Below are positions 1 to 9,660 of a DNA stretch of 64,000 bases, piece after piece (the stretch's first letter is position 1; every line of letters starts with the position of its first letter). The DNA is from Ariolimax columbianus (lineage: Eukaryota > Mollusca > Gastropoda > Stylommatophora > Arionidae), in NCBI GenBank assembly GCA_036924085.1, contig JAVGWX010000018.1:25314563-25378562 (forward strand), in the 5' to 3' direction. A program made the translations under genes and the position numbers. A model generated the notes under the pieces. It was not told where the DNA came from and searched no databases. It worked only from the letters and a program-made list of their open reading frames with translations.

Positions 1-105
1 CCAGTCTTAGGACTGATCAACCAGAGGATAGGGTCAAATGGAGAGACATGCTCAAACAACCGAACAACCGGTCTTAGGACTGACCAACCAGAAGATATGG
101 TCAAA
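1..105 (+). mobile_element. LINE ORF2 C-terminal fragment, duplicated in tandem
   Basis: Two tandem copies with a 67-base period. The first reads DQPEDRVKWRDMLKQPNN without a stop. This resembles the C-terminal tail of RTE-type LINE ORF2, where a D/QPED..KWR segment precedes the end of the protein. The second copy is cut off after the PEDMVK segment by a SINE head. The fragment enters from outside the window, so its upstream extent is unknown. Family assignment is by resemblance only. Confidence 0.5.
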
Positions 106-337
106 TAGTGGTTAAGTGACACGGCTCACAACCAGGAGGTGCTGGGTTCGATCCCCATCACAGCATCGGCCGTTAAACCGGGGAAGCAAACCCTTATAAA
201 ATGCAGGAGGAAGCAGGCCATTACATAAGATGCATGCTGAAGTCGCATGCACTGGGCCGACAGGTGCAAAATAAAAACCACAGCGCAAAGCACACCGCCT
301 TGGGGATTAAAGAAATAAGGCGAACGCCAAAAAAAAA
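106..337 (+). mobile_element. tRNA-headed SINE, family 1, 5'-truncated copy
   Basis: It begins inside the A-box region (TAGTGGTTAAGTG) and has a B box GGTTCGATCCC at 145-155. The family body follows (CGGGGAAGCAAACCC, then GCGCAAAATAAAAACCACAG, then AAGGCGAACGCC) and it ends in an A-run. The same body recurs at 7266-7535, 7833-8087, 35781-36065 and 48872-48953, which defines the family. The first 15 or so bases present in longer copies are missing here. Confidence 0.85.
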
Positions 338-384
338 TTACAAAAATTATTGAACTAAAGAGAAATTCTCTCCAAATAATCTAC

Positions 385-475
385 GACATGTCGCTAACCA
401 ATGACACTTTTACCGGTCACAGCTTAGCCCCCTGCAACCCATGCCCAATATTTAGAAAATGAATAAACAAACATC
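385..475. repeat. dispersed repeat pair, member 1
   Basis: The segment with ACCAATGACACTTTTACCG, then TCACAG, then an AATAAACAAACA end, recurs in the same orientation at about 61030-61125 with scattered substitutions. No coding signal is seen. It may be part of an undefined transposable element. Confidence 0.5.
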
Positions 476-864
476 TCACCATTACTAAGACACAAACACA
501 TTCCAATGAAGAGACAGAGACAGCTGAAACATAGTATTCTTATACCAATACTTTACTAGCAGTGTCAAACATGGACACTCACTAAGGCACACGAAAGACA
601 AATCGTGGTAGAGGTGTTTGAGAAAAGGCTATCGGGCCCCAAGGCTGGGTAGAGTGCGAAACGAGTAATCAGACAGGAAGTGGGCGAAACATCTTGCATG
701 GAATACATGGAGAGGCAGAGAATAAAATGATCCGGAAACCTGGCCAGAATGCAAGCAAAGTTACCAGCTGCTCTTATCTACAATACCAGACATTAGATAA
801 TGTCAGACATCTCACTGCCCAGAGATCAGGGACATTTTTATCAGAAGATGCACGTGACAAAATC

Positions 865-943
865 CAAGTATCCACCGTGATTCAAACCCGTGACCTCCCT
901 CACCCGAGGCGGTCACCTTACCTCGAGACCACCGAGCCACTGA
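865..943 (-). mobile_element. tRNA-like SINE head, family 4
   Basis: On the minus strand there is a tRNA-like head: GGCTCGGTGGTCTCGAGGTA (A-box-like), then about 30 bases on, CGGGTTTGAATC (B-box-like). It lies directly beside a GAT-rich microsatellite. The part running to lower coordinates (about 700-865) may be the SINE body, but with one copy in the window I cannot delimit it. A degenerate tRNA pseudogene is the alternative. Confidence 0.5.
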
Positions 944-944
944 T

Positions 945-1400
945 AACAATGATGCTGCTAATAATGATAATAAACGATAAGATTGATGATAATAATGATG
1001 ATGATATTGATGATAATAATGAGGGTATAGAAGGTGACGATAATGATGATATAATGATGTTAGTGATGATAATAATCGTGTTGTTAATGGTGTAAGATGA
1101 TACAATAATGGTGATAGTGATAATAGTTATTTTGATAATAATTACGATGATTAATGATAATTAATGATGATAATGATAATAAAGATGATGTTAGTGGTGA
1201 CGATAGCGATGATGCTAGTGATGATATTGATGGTGAAAAGGGATGACAGTAATAATAATGATAATAATTATGATTACAATAATGATGATAATAACGATGG
1301 CAACGATAATAACGATGATGCCAGTGAAGATAACGACGATGCAAGTGATGATTATGAGGTTGGTAAAGGTGAAAGGGGATGGTGGTAATAATGATGGTGA
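945..1400. repeat. imperfect GAT/AAT trinucleotide tract
   Basis: About 450 bases built almost only from GAT, AAT and GGT-type triplets with many interruptions. Reading frames here on both strands are artefacts of the triplet period. Confidence 0.9.
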
Positions 1401-1424
1401 TCATCATTGGCTCTTTCCGTCTTG

Positions 1425-1690
1425 TCAGACGATAGAAAGTTGTGCTCTGAAAAAAGGGATGTAACCATGACTATAACAAATGTGACTGGTAAGACCAATC
1501 CTGGCAGAGAAGCGTCTTCCACAGTGTGTGTAAGGAAAGTCAGGACCGTTTGCGGCATCGCATGGTGTGGTGTGTCGTCTCAAACGCTGAGTCTCCAGCC
1601 TATCAGCAATCATCATCTCCTTTGTCTGTATTCCATGCTTAATCCTGTCCAACCGTATAACACGAACCATGGCGTCCTGTTCCCATGATT
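1425..1690 (-). mobile_element. LINE ORF2 C-terminus with zinc-finger remnant
   Basis: The minus strand encodes THCGRRFSARIGLTSHIC near its end, preceded by a basic helical stretch. The pattern C-x2-C..F.ARIGL.SH..H is the C-terminal zinc-finger-like motif of one RTE-type LINE group. Here the first cysteine is a tyrosine, so the motif is broken. A related motif occurs on the plus strand near 17064-17159. Confidence 0.7.
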
Positions 1691-1727
1691 CCAAATCGAT
1701 GTCCGCATCATTCATAATGAACTCGGG

Positions 1728-2305
1728 GATCTGGCAGACTCGCTCGAACGCCTGTCCCAGTGCTTCAAAAAAAGCATAGTCCAGTGGATACCAGCCCACT
1801 GTGACATTCCAGCCAACGAGAAGGCGGACAGAGAAAGAGAGGGAGGAATGCTGCAGCAGAATGACACAGAGAGCACATACAATGATACTAAAGCATTCAT
1901 CAGGGCAGCATACAGTCCAAAATGGAAAAAAAAGACCACTTTGACCACATAGAAAACAATGTCTACCATAAACTCTCCAGGCGAGACCAGGTGATCATTC
2001 TCCGGCTACGCATAGGTCATAACAGACTTAGATGTCATCTGTATAACAAGTTCAAGATTGGCACTACAGACCTTTGTGACTGCGGCACAGCCCTAATGAA
2101 GGCAGAACATATTTTGCAGTCCTGTCCACTGTATACCGACAAAAGAAGAAGCATTTGGCAACAGCCAGTGTCCTTCCACGAGAAGCTGTACGGAGGTGTA
2201 CAGAGCCTTGATTCGGCTGTCGCCTTCGTTAGAGTAATTGAAGTTGAAGTCTGCAGACGAACGAAGAAGAAGAAGAAGAAGAAGAAGAAGAAGAAGATAT
2301 CCCGC
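1728..2305 (+). mobile_element. RNase-H-bearing LINE, 3' end of ORF2 with GAA tail
   Basis: In the plus direction the sequence reads VQWIPAHCDIPANEKADRE, the C-terminal block of a LINE ribonuclease H domain (W-I-P-x-H-C..N-E-x-A-D). A one-base shift at the A-run near 1927 follows, then the RDQVIILRLRIGHNRL segment and the cysteine-histidine knuckle CDCGTALMKAEHILQSC, ending in a GAA microsatellite at 2263-2303. The fragment is 5'-truncated. The frameshift makes it a dead copy. The same family occurs near 15001-15740. Confidence 0.85.
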
Positions 2306-2690
2306 TTGCAGACATCCTTATACTGAAGTAGTGATCTGTCTCAAGACCGTTTCCCAACAGTAATTCCCCAAAGAGAAGATCTTTTGGTATTTTGCCATCA
2401 TCCATCCTCAGAGTGTGTTCCAGCCATGGGAGCCTTCGAAGACTAAGCACGGAAAATATTGTGACAGTGCCTGTTCTCTCCAACATCTCTGCGTTGGTGA
2501 TCTTCTCTTTCTACCCAATACTCAGGATTCTGCGCAGGCACCTCATGTGATAGCTGTTCAGCCGCCTCTCCTGGTGCATGTAGGTAGACCACGTCTCACT
2601 GCCACGAAGAAGGGTACTGAGGACGCAGGCCTAGTGGACAAGTGTTTTTGTTTTAACAGTGAGCTTATTTGTTCTCACATACCCTTTTTC
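2306..2690 (-). mobile_element. RTE-type LINE, 3' part of ORF2
   Basis: Minus-strand translation gives VLSTLLRGSETWSTYM, then RLNSYHMRCLRRILSIG, a stop, EKITNAEMLERTGT, then RMDDGKIPKDLLFGEL and, after a frameshift, LQYKDVCKRDI. This order matches the C-terminal third of RTE-type ORF2 (thumb and connection region), so orientation and family are well supported. It abuts the GAA tail of the preceding plus-strand LINE. An in-frame stop and shifts mark it as a pseudo-copy. Confidence 0.85.
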
Positions 2691-2729
2691 GTAATATCAT
2701 AATTGTTGTTACTGCCTTGCCTATCCTGA

Positions 2730-3350
2730 TATATGATGGTGATAATAATTATGATGGTAATATTGATGATGAAAATAATGATGATGCCAGTAATGATAAC
2801 GATGAAGGAACTAATGCTTCTGAGGTTGATAACGGTGAAAGGTGATGGCAGTAATGATGATCATGAAGGTCACAATGATAACAGTTAGGATGATATTATT
2901 GATGATGATAATAATGATGATAATGATACTAATGAGGCTAGTGATGATGCTAATAATGATAATGATACTAATGAGATTAGTGATGATGATATTAATGATG
3001 ATAATGATACTAATGAAGCTAGTGATGATGATAATAATGATGATAATGATACTAATGAGGCTAGTGATGATAATAATGATGATAATGATACTAATGAAGC
3101 TAGTGATGATGATAATAATGATGATAATGATACTAATGAGGCTAGTGATGATGATAATAATGATGATAATGATACTAATGAAGCTAGTGATGATGATAAT
3201 AATGATGATAATGATACTAATGAGGCTAGTGATGATAATAATAATGATAATGATACTAATGAAGCTAGTGATGATGATAATAATGATGATAATGATACTA
3301 ATGAGGCTAGTGATGATGATAATAATGATCAAGGGTGATGTCAACAGTAA
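2730..3350. repeat. GAT/AAT-rich tract with a 42/39-bp minisatellite
   Basis: From about 2900 to 3335 a unit of 42 bases (39 in some copies) repeats around ten times. Each copy carries GATACTAATGA followed by GGCTAGTGATGAT or AGCTAGTGATGAT. The unit length is a multiple of three, so both strands stay open for 170-220 codons, but the encoded Met/Ile strings carry no protein signal. Confidence 0.9.
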
Positions 3351-3447
3351 TCATAATGATGATAGCAGCGATGATACTGCTGATAATGTCAATAATGATA
3401 CCCATGACGCTAATGGTAACGGATCTACTAACGTATCATCTACTCAC

Positions 3448-3627
3448 CCAAACAACAGATCATCAGGGCAGTCTTCTTCACGCTCATTTTATCGGCCAAC
3501 ATTCCAATGACAAATCTCATCAGCATGGCCAGGAGCATTGACAAGCCTGCGATCAGGCCAGTCTCAGAAGCGCTGAGTTTCAGATACTTCAAGTAGATAG
3601 TGATGAATGGAATAACGGAGCCACTGG
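3448..3627 (-). CDS. internal exon of an MFSD6-like major facilitator transporter
   Basis: A 180-base minus-strand segment, open throughout, starts after a CTATCTACAG acceptor and ends at a GGTGAGTAG donor. It is in phase 1 at both ends, so it is symmetric. The 59 complete codons encode SGSVIPFITIYLKYLKLSAS (end of a first transmembrane helix and a loop), then a second hydrophobic helix, then GMLADKMSVKK, which fits the cytoplasmic loop signature (G-x-L-A-D-x-x-x-x-K-K) of major facilitator transporters. The pattern SVIPF..IYLK.L.LSASETGL resembles MFSD6-type proteins. The transported substrate is unknown. Further exons, expected at higher coordinates for the N terminus and lower for the C terminus, were not recognised. 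The first 27 exon bases and the acceptor are also present in inverted orientation at 4066-4092. Intact splice sites and the absence of stops argue for a live exon, though a retained fragment is possible. Confidence 0.75.
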
Positions 3628-4333
3628 CTGTAGATAGTGCGTATATGCATCAATGGAGCACAATAGCCGATCAAGCAAGCAAGCAAGAATCAATCAATGA
3701 ATCAAGCAATCTATCTTGCTTGATTCATTGATTGATTGATTCTATGATTAATTGGTTGAATGCACTTTTACTTGATTGATTAATTTATTTACTGATTGCT
3801 TCTTTGGTTGATTGATTGATTGAATATTTAATTGCTTGCGTGTTTTATTGATTGATTGTTTGAATGATTGATAGATTGCTTGATTCATTTATTGATTGGT
3901 TGATTGCTTGCTTTCTTAATTTATTGCTTAATTAATTGACTGATTTAATGATGTATTGATTGATTGATTGCTATTTTAATTGATTGCTTGATTCATTGAT
4001 TGATTCTTGCTTGCTTGCTTGATCGGCTATTGTGCTCCATTGATGCATATACGCACTATCTACAGCCAGTGGCTCCGTTATTCCATTCATCAATCAATCA
4101 ATCAATACATCATTAAATCAGTCAATTAATTAAGCAATAAATTAAGAAAGCAAGCAATCAACCAATCAATAAATGAATCAAGCAATCTATCAATCATTCA
4201 AACAATCAATCAATAAAACACGCAAGCAATTAAATATTCAATCAATCAATCAACCAAAGAAGCAATCAGTAAATAAATTAATCAATCAAGTAAAAGTGCA
4301 TTCAACCAATTAATCATAGAATCAATCAATCAA
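3601..4333. repeat. interleaved inverted repeats (A-B-A'-B') rich in GATT/AATC
   Basis: Segment A (3601-3710) and segment A' (3983-4092) are exact reverse complements over 110 bases by eye. Segment B (3728-3970) and segment B' (4091-4333) are reverse complements over 243 bases with no length difference. The order is A, B, A', B', so the two hairpins exclude each other. B consists of degenerate TTGATTGA repeats. A contains the 5' edge of the MFS exon. Confidence 0.9.
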
Positions 4334-4379
4334 GCAATCAAGCAACCAATCATTCAATGAATCAATTATCAAATTATTA

Positions 4380-4434
4380 AAACCTTTCGACTCCCTGCAG
4401 AGCATAGGTCCCCAACAAATACTCGCCAAGCGAG
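4380..4434 (-). mobile_element. possible LINE 3' fragment
   Basis: The stretch with ACTCCCTGCAGAGCATAGGTC and ACTCGCCA resembles 19048-19100 (GGTGCATAGGTC, then CGCTCGCCA). The shared core looks like a LINE 3' end read on the minus strand. It is too short for firm assignment. Confidence 0.35.
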
Positions 4435-5005
4435 TTTACTGGGGTAGACAAGCTCCGCAGACAGAACACCACGCTATAAGTGACCACTACTCTTGAGTAA
4501 ACCATCTCCACAGACAGAACACCACGCTATAAGTGACCTTTACTCTTGGGTAAACCAGCTGCCCAGACAGAATACTACGCTATAATGTCTGCTAACGTCT
4601 TCTCTGGGGTAAACCATCTCTCCAGACAGAACATCACGCTATAAGTGACCTCAACTCTGGGGTAAACCAGCTCCCCAGACAGAACACCACACTATAATAT
4701 CTGCTAACTTCTACTCTGGGGTAAGCCATCTCTCCAGACAGAACATCACGCTATAAGTGACCTCTACTCTGGGGTAAGCCATCTCTCCAGACAGAACATC
4801 ACGATATAAGTGACCTCTACTCTGGGGTAAACCAGCTGTCTAGACAGAACTCCACACTATAATATCTGCTAACTTCTACTCTTGGGTAAATCATCTCTCC
4901 AGACAGAACATCATGCTATAAGTGACCTCTACTCTGGGATAAACCAGCTCCCCAGACAGAACACCACGCTATAATGTCTGCTAACTTCTACTGTGGGGTA
5001 AAGAG
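4435..5005. repeat. 53-60-bp minisatellite, about ten copies
   Basis: Copies share CTCTGGGGTAAACCA, then CAGACAGAACACCACGC, then TATAAGTGACC or TATAATGTCTGCTAAC. The two endings give two unit lengths that alternate irregularly. No protein-like frame is seen. Confidence 0.9.
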
Positions 5006-5460
5006 GTTTCCCAAAACAAAGTATTCTCCATCTAGGAGAAAGCATGCTGTCCTGTAAGTTGTCCTTTATCATCACTGCCTACCTATATGCTTGCCAGCTG
5101 TGCAGTGATATCATTTCTTTAGAATATAACATTACGTAATAACAGCTGATGATGATGTACGGGCAGTCTTGCAGTGTCAGCTGAAATAGGGGAAGAAACT
5201 GCACCTTTTCTCAATCTCCCTCTCTTATCATGAGCAACCTTTGGCCAGTGGCAAGTTTTATCGAGACGACTGGAGATAGCACATGATGCAGATCTTTCCT
5301 TAGGGCTTACTCCTGAAGCCTTTCCAGTGAACAGGGCATCGGAACTGGGATGACATCTATCGCTGTGTGTCGTTCCTTTACCATAACCGCAAGAGGTCGA
5401 AGGGACATCACTCAGCGTGTGAATGATGTGTGTTATATAGTCGTGTTTAAATTTCACAGT

Positions 5461-5637
5461 CACATCAAAACCGACGCTGTCTGCAGCTAAGTTGAAAGGT
5501 ACCGTGAAGTGCAGCCGTGTAAATTAGACCGTGAAAATACGACACAGGTTTAAGCGTAGTGCTAATTCATATAGCCGATGCCCAGGACAGGATAATCGGA
5601 GGCAAGATTTAAAAAAAACGAACGAATTAACCAGTTT
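5461..5637. repeat. dispersed repeat family F, member 1
   Basis: It shares with 6850-7025, in the same orientation, the ordered blocks GACGCTGT, TGCAGCTA, TAGACCGTGAAA, GTAGTG, ATTCATATAG and AACGAACGAATTAACCA. About a quarter of positions differ. It is unclassified. The preceding stretch 5010-5460 holds nothing I recognise. Confidence 0.6.
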
Positions 5638-5954
5638 AAATGTAAAATAACAACACGTTTCCGTGAACACAAATGTAAGTCGTCAACTAGTGTGAATTCC
5701 AGCAAACCCGTGGCCTTGCGGCATCCATGGTGAGCTAAACCACCAGAGCAATGTAAATTCGCAACCGGTACACATACACACACGCACGCTAGAACTGATG
5801 AACTAGGATTAGCCAAGACTGACTCAAGTCACACACGACAAGGAAAGAGTGTTAATCCCGTAATGAGGGAAATTGGCCCAAACTGACTGAAGGCGTACAA
5901 AAACAAATAGCGCGCTATATGAAGTTAGAAAATAATTAGTCAAGACTGAATAAA

Positions 5955-6330
5955 AAACACACATGTTGTTGTTGTTGTTGTTATGGATACTAACAGCATC
6001 CGGGCTCTAGCCCTTCGGCCTAATGCCCTGTATTGGTATCTGGACGTGTGTATCAGCTGTTGTCTAGAGCCATACAAAGTGTGTCCTGTATCTGGCCGCG
6101 GAGGAAGAAGCATTTTCTTAACATCATTGAGTGCTGAGAACTCACAGAGATGATGATCAACGGTCACATGTGGATGTGTACACATTTGGCACTCAGGCGT
6201 ATGTTGTGGTTGGATTCTGTTCAGCTGCTTGTTAAGTGCGATCTGTTGGGTTCTTAATCTGAAAATGGTGCTCTGATCCTTGTTTGTGAGTTGATTTATA
6301 TTGTCATTTGGACTGGGGCTTGCCATATGT
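5955..6330 (-). mobile_element. LINE ORF2 C-terminus with ACA tail
   Basis: The minus strand encodes NQLTNKDQSTIFRLRTQQIA, then the knuckle CQMCTHPHVTVDHHLC, then YRALGRRARARML, followed by an ACA/GTT simple tail at about 5965-5985. The FRLRT..C..C...H...C order is the terminal region of RNase-H-bearing LINEs. This frame stays open for more than 110 codons, so the copy is relatively young or well kept, but it is 5'-truncated. Confidence 0.8.
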
Positions 6331-6675
6331 CTGTAGACCTAACTCATCGTGTTTCACATGGCCCATCTGTTCAGCCAAGTTTCTTTGTTTGCTGTTTTTA
6401 TGAGCTGTTTGGCTGTTTGTAAAGTTATTACTGTGTGTGTCTGTTCTTGTCTTGATCCTTCCTCTGCTAAAAACACACCTAAACGATATTATGTAATGCG
6501 GAAACAGGGAAGAATACTGCAGTTTGGGAACCCCTGAAGGTAACGTCCATTAACAAAATACCTGGGTTACTAACATTTTCCCAAAATAATTTTCACCATC
6601 AACAAACAGTACAAGGATTCTCAAACATTGGGATGTAGCACTGTCTAATGCAGCGAGATTTAGTTATTTAGTGAT

Positions 6676-6840
6676 CTTCATCATCATCATCATCAGTCCC
6701 ATAACCTAGAAGATCGTTGAGGCACCGTTATTGCAGTTTGTCACACCAGCTCCTGCCATTCAACATCGGTGTGTCTTGGGTCGCTACACACCTGACGAAG
6801 CCCATCTCTCTCCAGGTGGCAGTTCATTATAGTTGTGTCT
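6676..6840 (-). mobile_element. RTE-type LINE 3' end with ATG tail, family with 11240 and 56866 copies
   Basis: It starts with a TCATCA tract (an ATG-type tail read on the minus strand) and continues with ACCTAGAAGATCGTTGAG, CACCG and TTGCAGTTTGTC. The same order occurs at 56866-56960 and, inverted, at 11750-11850. Orientation follows from the tail position. Confidence 0.7.
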
Positions 6841-6849
6841 AGATTTCAT

Positions 6850-7025
6850 ACAACAAAGCTGACGCTGTTTGCAGCTAGGACGAAGGGCGCCAATCTCGTG
6901 AAGTTCAGGCGGGTGAACTAGACCGTGAAATATGACAATGTTCAAGTGTAGTGATATTCATATAGACGGTGTCCATTGCAGGATAATTGGACGGAAGAAA
7001 ACACATACAACGAACGAATTAACCA
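6850..7025. repeat. dispersed repeat family F, member 2
   Basis: This is the second copy of the segment described at 5461-5637, with the same block order and diverged sequence. It ends where the mariner relic begins. Confidence 0.6.
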
Positions 7026-7029
7026 CCAA

Positions 7030-7770
7030 ATATGTGAGTAAGCTCCGGCGACGGTCCACCCGAATTGCTGCATACATTTTGGCGATGGCATCTTCTGACG
7101 CAATAATATACGCCTGACCTGGTCACCGAAGATCTTTCGTTAACTCACATCCTTCTTTAAACATCGTTGTCCAGTTCTTCACTGTTGTCTTCGACACACT
7201 TTTGTCACCAAACACTGACTGCATTTTGCGATAAATGTCAACTGGTGGACATCCTTCATCTGTTTAAAAAAATTTTTTTTTTAGGGTTTTTGTTTTTGCG
7301 TTCGCCTTATTTCTCTAATCCCCAAGGCGGTGTGCGTTGCACTGTGGCTTTTATTTTGCGCTTGTAGGCCCAGTGCATCCGACTTCAGCATGCATTTTAT
7401 GTACGGGTCTGCTTCCTACTGCATTTTTCTAAGGGTTTGCTTCCCCGGGGTAACGGCCGGTGCTGTGATGGGATCGAACCCAGCCCCTCCTGGTTGTGAG
7501 CCGTGTCACTTAACCACTAGGCCACACCGTCCCCTCTTCAGCTGTTTGAAATCAAATCTCCGTTTGCTGATCAACTATGGACGGATTCTATATCACACCC
7601 GCCATGTTTTCAACGGTCTGCCGAGGAAACCATGAATCGGAGGATAATGAAATTTTTCAAACTTGACGGTTGGTATGTGCTGTTTACACAAGATGTGACT
7701 CATTATGCGCATCGTACTTATGTTCACTTGTTCCAGTTTGGTTCGGTTTAATATAAACACACCTGGTATT
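7030..7770 (-). mobile_element. mariner element relic interrupted by a SINE
   Basis: The minus strand starts near 7770 with a terminal sequence resembling the mariner end at 12685, then an AACATGGCGGGTGTGATA start region. After the inserted SINE the protein continues PPVDIYRKMQSVFGD, SVSKTTVKNWTTMFKEG, a KDL..PGQA segment and AAIRVDRR. These are the N-terminal helix-turn-helix and linker of a Tc1/mariner transposase. There is a stop after KDLR. The SINE (7266-7535) splits it at the codons before PPVDI. The catalytic domain is absent. Confidence 0.85.
7266..7535 (-). mobile_element. tRNA-headed SINE, family 1, inserted in mariner
   Basis: This is a near full-length minus-strand copy. A T-run and GCGTTCGCCTTATTTCTC at the low end are the 3' tail; GGGATCGAACCC (B box) and CCACTAGGCCACACCGTCCCC (A box and 5' end) lie at the high end. 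A 12-base direct repeat flanks it, CTTCATCTGTTT at 7254-7265 and CTTCAGCTGTTT at 7536-7547, with one difference. This is the expected target duplication. Confidence 0.9.
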
Positions 7771-7832
7771 ATTAATCGATGGAGAATTTTATTATTTTGT
7801 GAGAATGCTATATAAATCAATTGTGGGAGGAA

Positions 7833-8087
7833 GGGGACGGCGTGGGCTAGTGGTTAAGTGACACGGCTCATAACCAGAAGGTGCTGGGTTCAATCCCCAT
7901 CACAGCACCGGCCGTTACCCCGGGGAAGCAAACCCTTAGAAAATGCAGGAGGGAGCAGGCCCTTACATAAAATGCATGATGAAGTTGGATGCACTATGCC
8001 GACAGGCGCAAAATAAAAACCACAGTGCAACGCACACCGCCTTGGGAAATAGAGAAATTAGGCGAACGCCAAAAAAAAAAAAAAAAA
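7833..8087 (+). mobile_element. tRNA-headed SINE, family 1, with target duplication
   Basis: This full-length plus-strand copy runs from GGGGACGGCGTGGGC through A box, B box (GGTTCAATCCC) and body to an A-run. The flanking 12-base direct repeat AATTGTGGGAGG (7819-7830 and 8086-8097) shows insertion by LINE-type target-primed reverse transcription. The A box has one G where other copies have C (GTGGGCTAG against GTGGCCTAG). Confidence 0.92.
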
Positions 8088-8325
8088 TTGTGGGAGGGGA
8101 AAATCGTTTTCAAAAACCGGTTACGCCCACCTTTTGACTTTTGTGTTTTCTGTTCGCCCTATTGCTCTAGCTTTCTCCATGTGTTGCCATATTATCCTCT
8201 CCCCCCCCCCACAACCTTTCCTAAACAATGAGCACCTATCAAAACAAACCGCACCAGTAACAATTTGAAAGATTGGAGACAGTGATAAACTGTTATCATT
8301 TACTGATGAAGGTTGTTATTGTTGT

Positions 8326-8440
8326 TAAATGTCCATATTGAGCAGGTTACTCTTTTGTTCGCCCTAAAAATGACATTAAATGGCTGGTTGCAGTAGCTTT
8401 CTTCACACCCCGAGCGTGCTGATAAAGGTGGACCAAATGT
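8326..8440 (+). repeat. dispersed repeat family 3, partial
   Basis: It has the family order GTTGTTAAATG, TACTCTTTTGT, CGCCCTAAAAA, GGCTGGTTGCAGTAGC and CGAGCGTGCTGAT. It stops after the GGTGGACC block. Seven other copies or partial copies lie in the window. Confidence 0.75.
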
Positions 8441-9314
8441 GGTGGAGTATTTTTACTCCACTGAGTCTCTCTCTCATTTATTGTCCTTGTACTCTCTGCC
8501 CAACTCTACATAAAAATACTGAGAGGACCAAGTGGGTCCTGAAAGGGACAATAGGTTGTCCTGTAAAGATAATGTAAAGGTGGGTCCTATAGCAACAATT
8601 GCTGACTGAGATGAAGATAGCTCTTCACGGACTAAGCCGCAGCCTATGTGAGATGAGGGGGCCAGTTCACTTCCTTGCTGTTTATACCTTTTCCCAACTC
8701 ATATATTATTTACAGCTGGGTCGACTGGAGCAGCGGTCGTACCAGGAATGAACCACGTCTTGATTTGTTTCTGTCCGTCCGTGATTTCGATCTGTGGCAT
8801 GGTGTAATCCCACTCTCAGCCAGTCAGCTCACTGTCGACTAGGCTACACGATCCACTGGGGTCTCGAAGCTGAAGAGGACAGCGATGAGATATTGGAGGG
8901 TCGACTAGCGAGATGTACCTCAAAAGCTTGGATCGTTCAACGTAGTGAGCACACTACAATGGAATCGCTACAGCCCAAACACACATATACATACACATAC
9001 GCACAATCGTTCTCATTGACACAGTGGCTGATTGACTCGAGATTAAGTCGGCTGTCCTGCGCCAGGCGCGTTGAATCGGTCATTGTGAGCCCCTGTCTAT
9101 GCATAATCACTCTAATGCCATTTATTCACCTGCCTCGCTGCCATACTCTTGCCATCTAGCCAGATCTACCAGTCTTGTAAGCCATCAGTGGAAGTTGATG
9201 AGGGTGCATTCTTAACTTTTGAGAAAACCGAGCTGGCGCACCTATTGCCGTGAAATACACTCTGTACAACACGTAATGCGACCATATTTCGAATGTCTTC
9301 GTTTCACAGTCTGT
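8441..9314. other. no gene recognised
   Basis: Nothing supported here. A segment at 8700-8730 (TTACAGCTGGGTCGACTGG) resembles 10315-10335 and may belong to an undefined repeat. Short open frames show no family resemblance. Confidence 0.5.
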
Positions 9315-9660
9315 CTTTCGTTGTTGTTGTTGTTGTTGTTGAATGCCCACAAATGTTTTGTGCACCCTAAAAAGGACGTTAAGTGGCGGATTGTCGTAGC
9401 TTTCCTCACATCCCGAGCGTGCTTATGACGGTGGACCGGGGTCCTCCAGGCGGTTGTGCTATGCTTGGTTTAATCTGCGTGCCGCTCACTACTACGGGGA
9501 TCACGTCGAACCTCACCTTGTTAACCAGACTGTTGTCCTCGACAACAGCCCGTTTCCAGGACGACCAACGAGGAGGTCAGTTGAAGGCCAGTAGATTTCC
9601 CCTAACCCTAGCTAACATTGTCTGATCAGTATGTATTGCCTGACCAGACTTTAGCCTCAT
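9315..9660 (+). repeat. dispersed repeat family 3, long copy
   Basis: It starts with a GTT tract, then TGAATGCCCACAA, CACCCTAAAAAGGACG, CTTTCCTCACATCCCGAGCG, GGTTGTGCTATGCTT, CTCACTACTACGGGGATCAC and CACCTTGTTAACCAG, and ends with CTAACATTGTCTGATCAGTAT. This sets the full order of the family, about 330 bases. The GTT end may be the element tail read on the other strand, since LINE-mobilised repeats often end in a simple repeat. Confidence 0.85.

Noticed and set aside
106..160. A functional tRNA gene
   Set aside because: A and B boxes belong to a SINE with a shared body and tail in several copies; no acceptor-stem pairing with a tRNA 3' end is evident.
2811..3510. Open frames of 177 and 222 codons of Ile/Met strings
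   Set aside because: Product of a GAT/AAT minisatellite with unit length divisible by three.
5119..5463. A 114-codon minus-strand gene
   Set aside because: No family resemblance, no splice context, and its upstream end overlaps a dispersed repeat.
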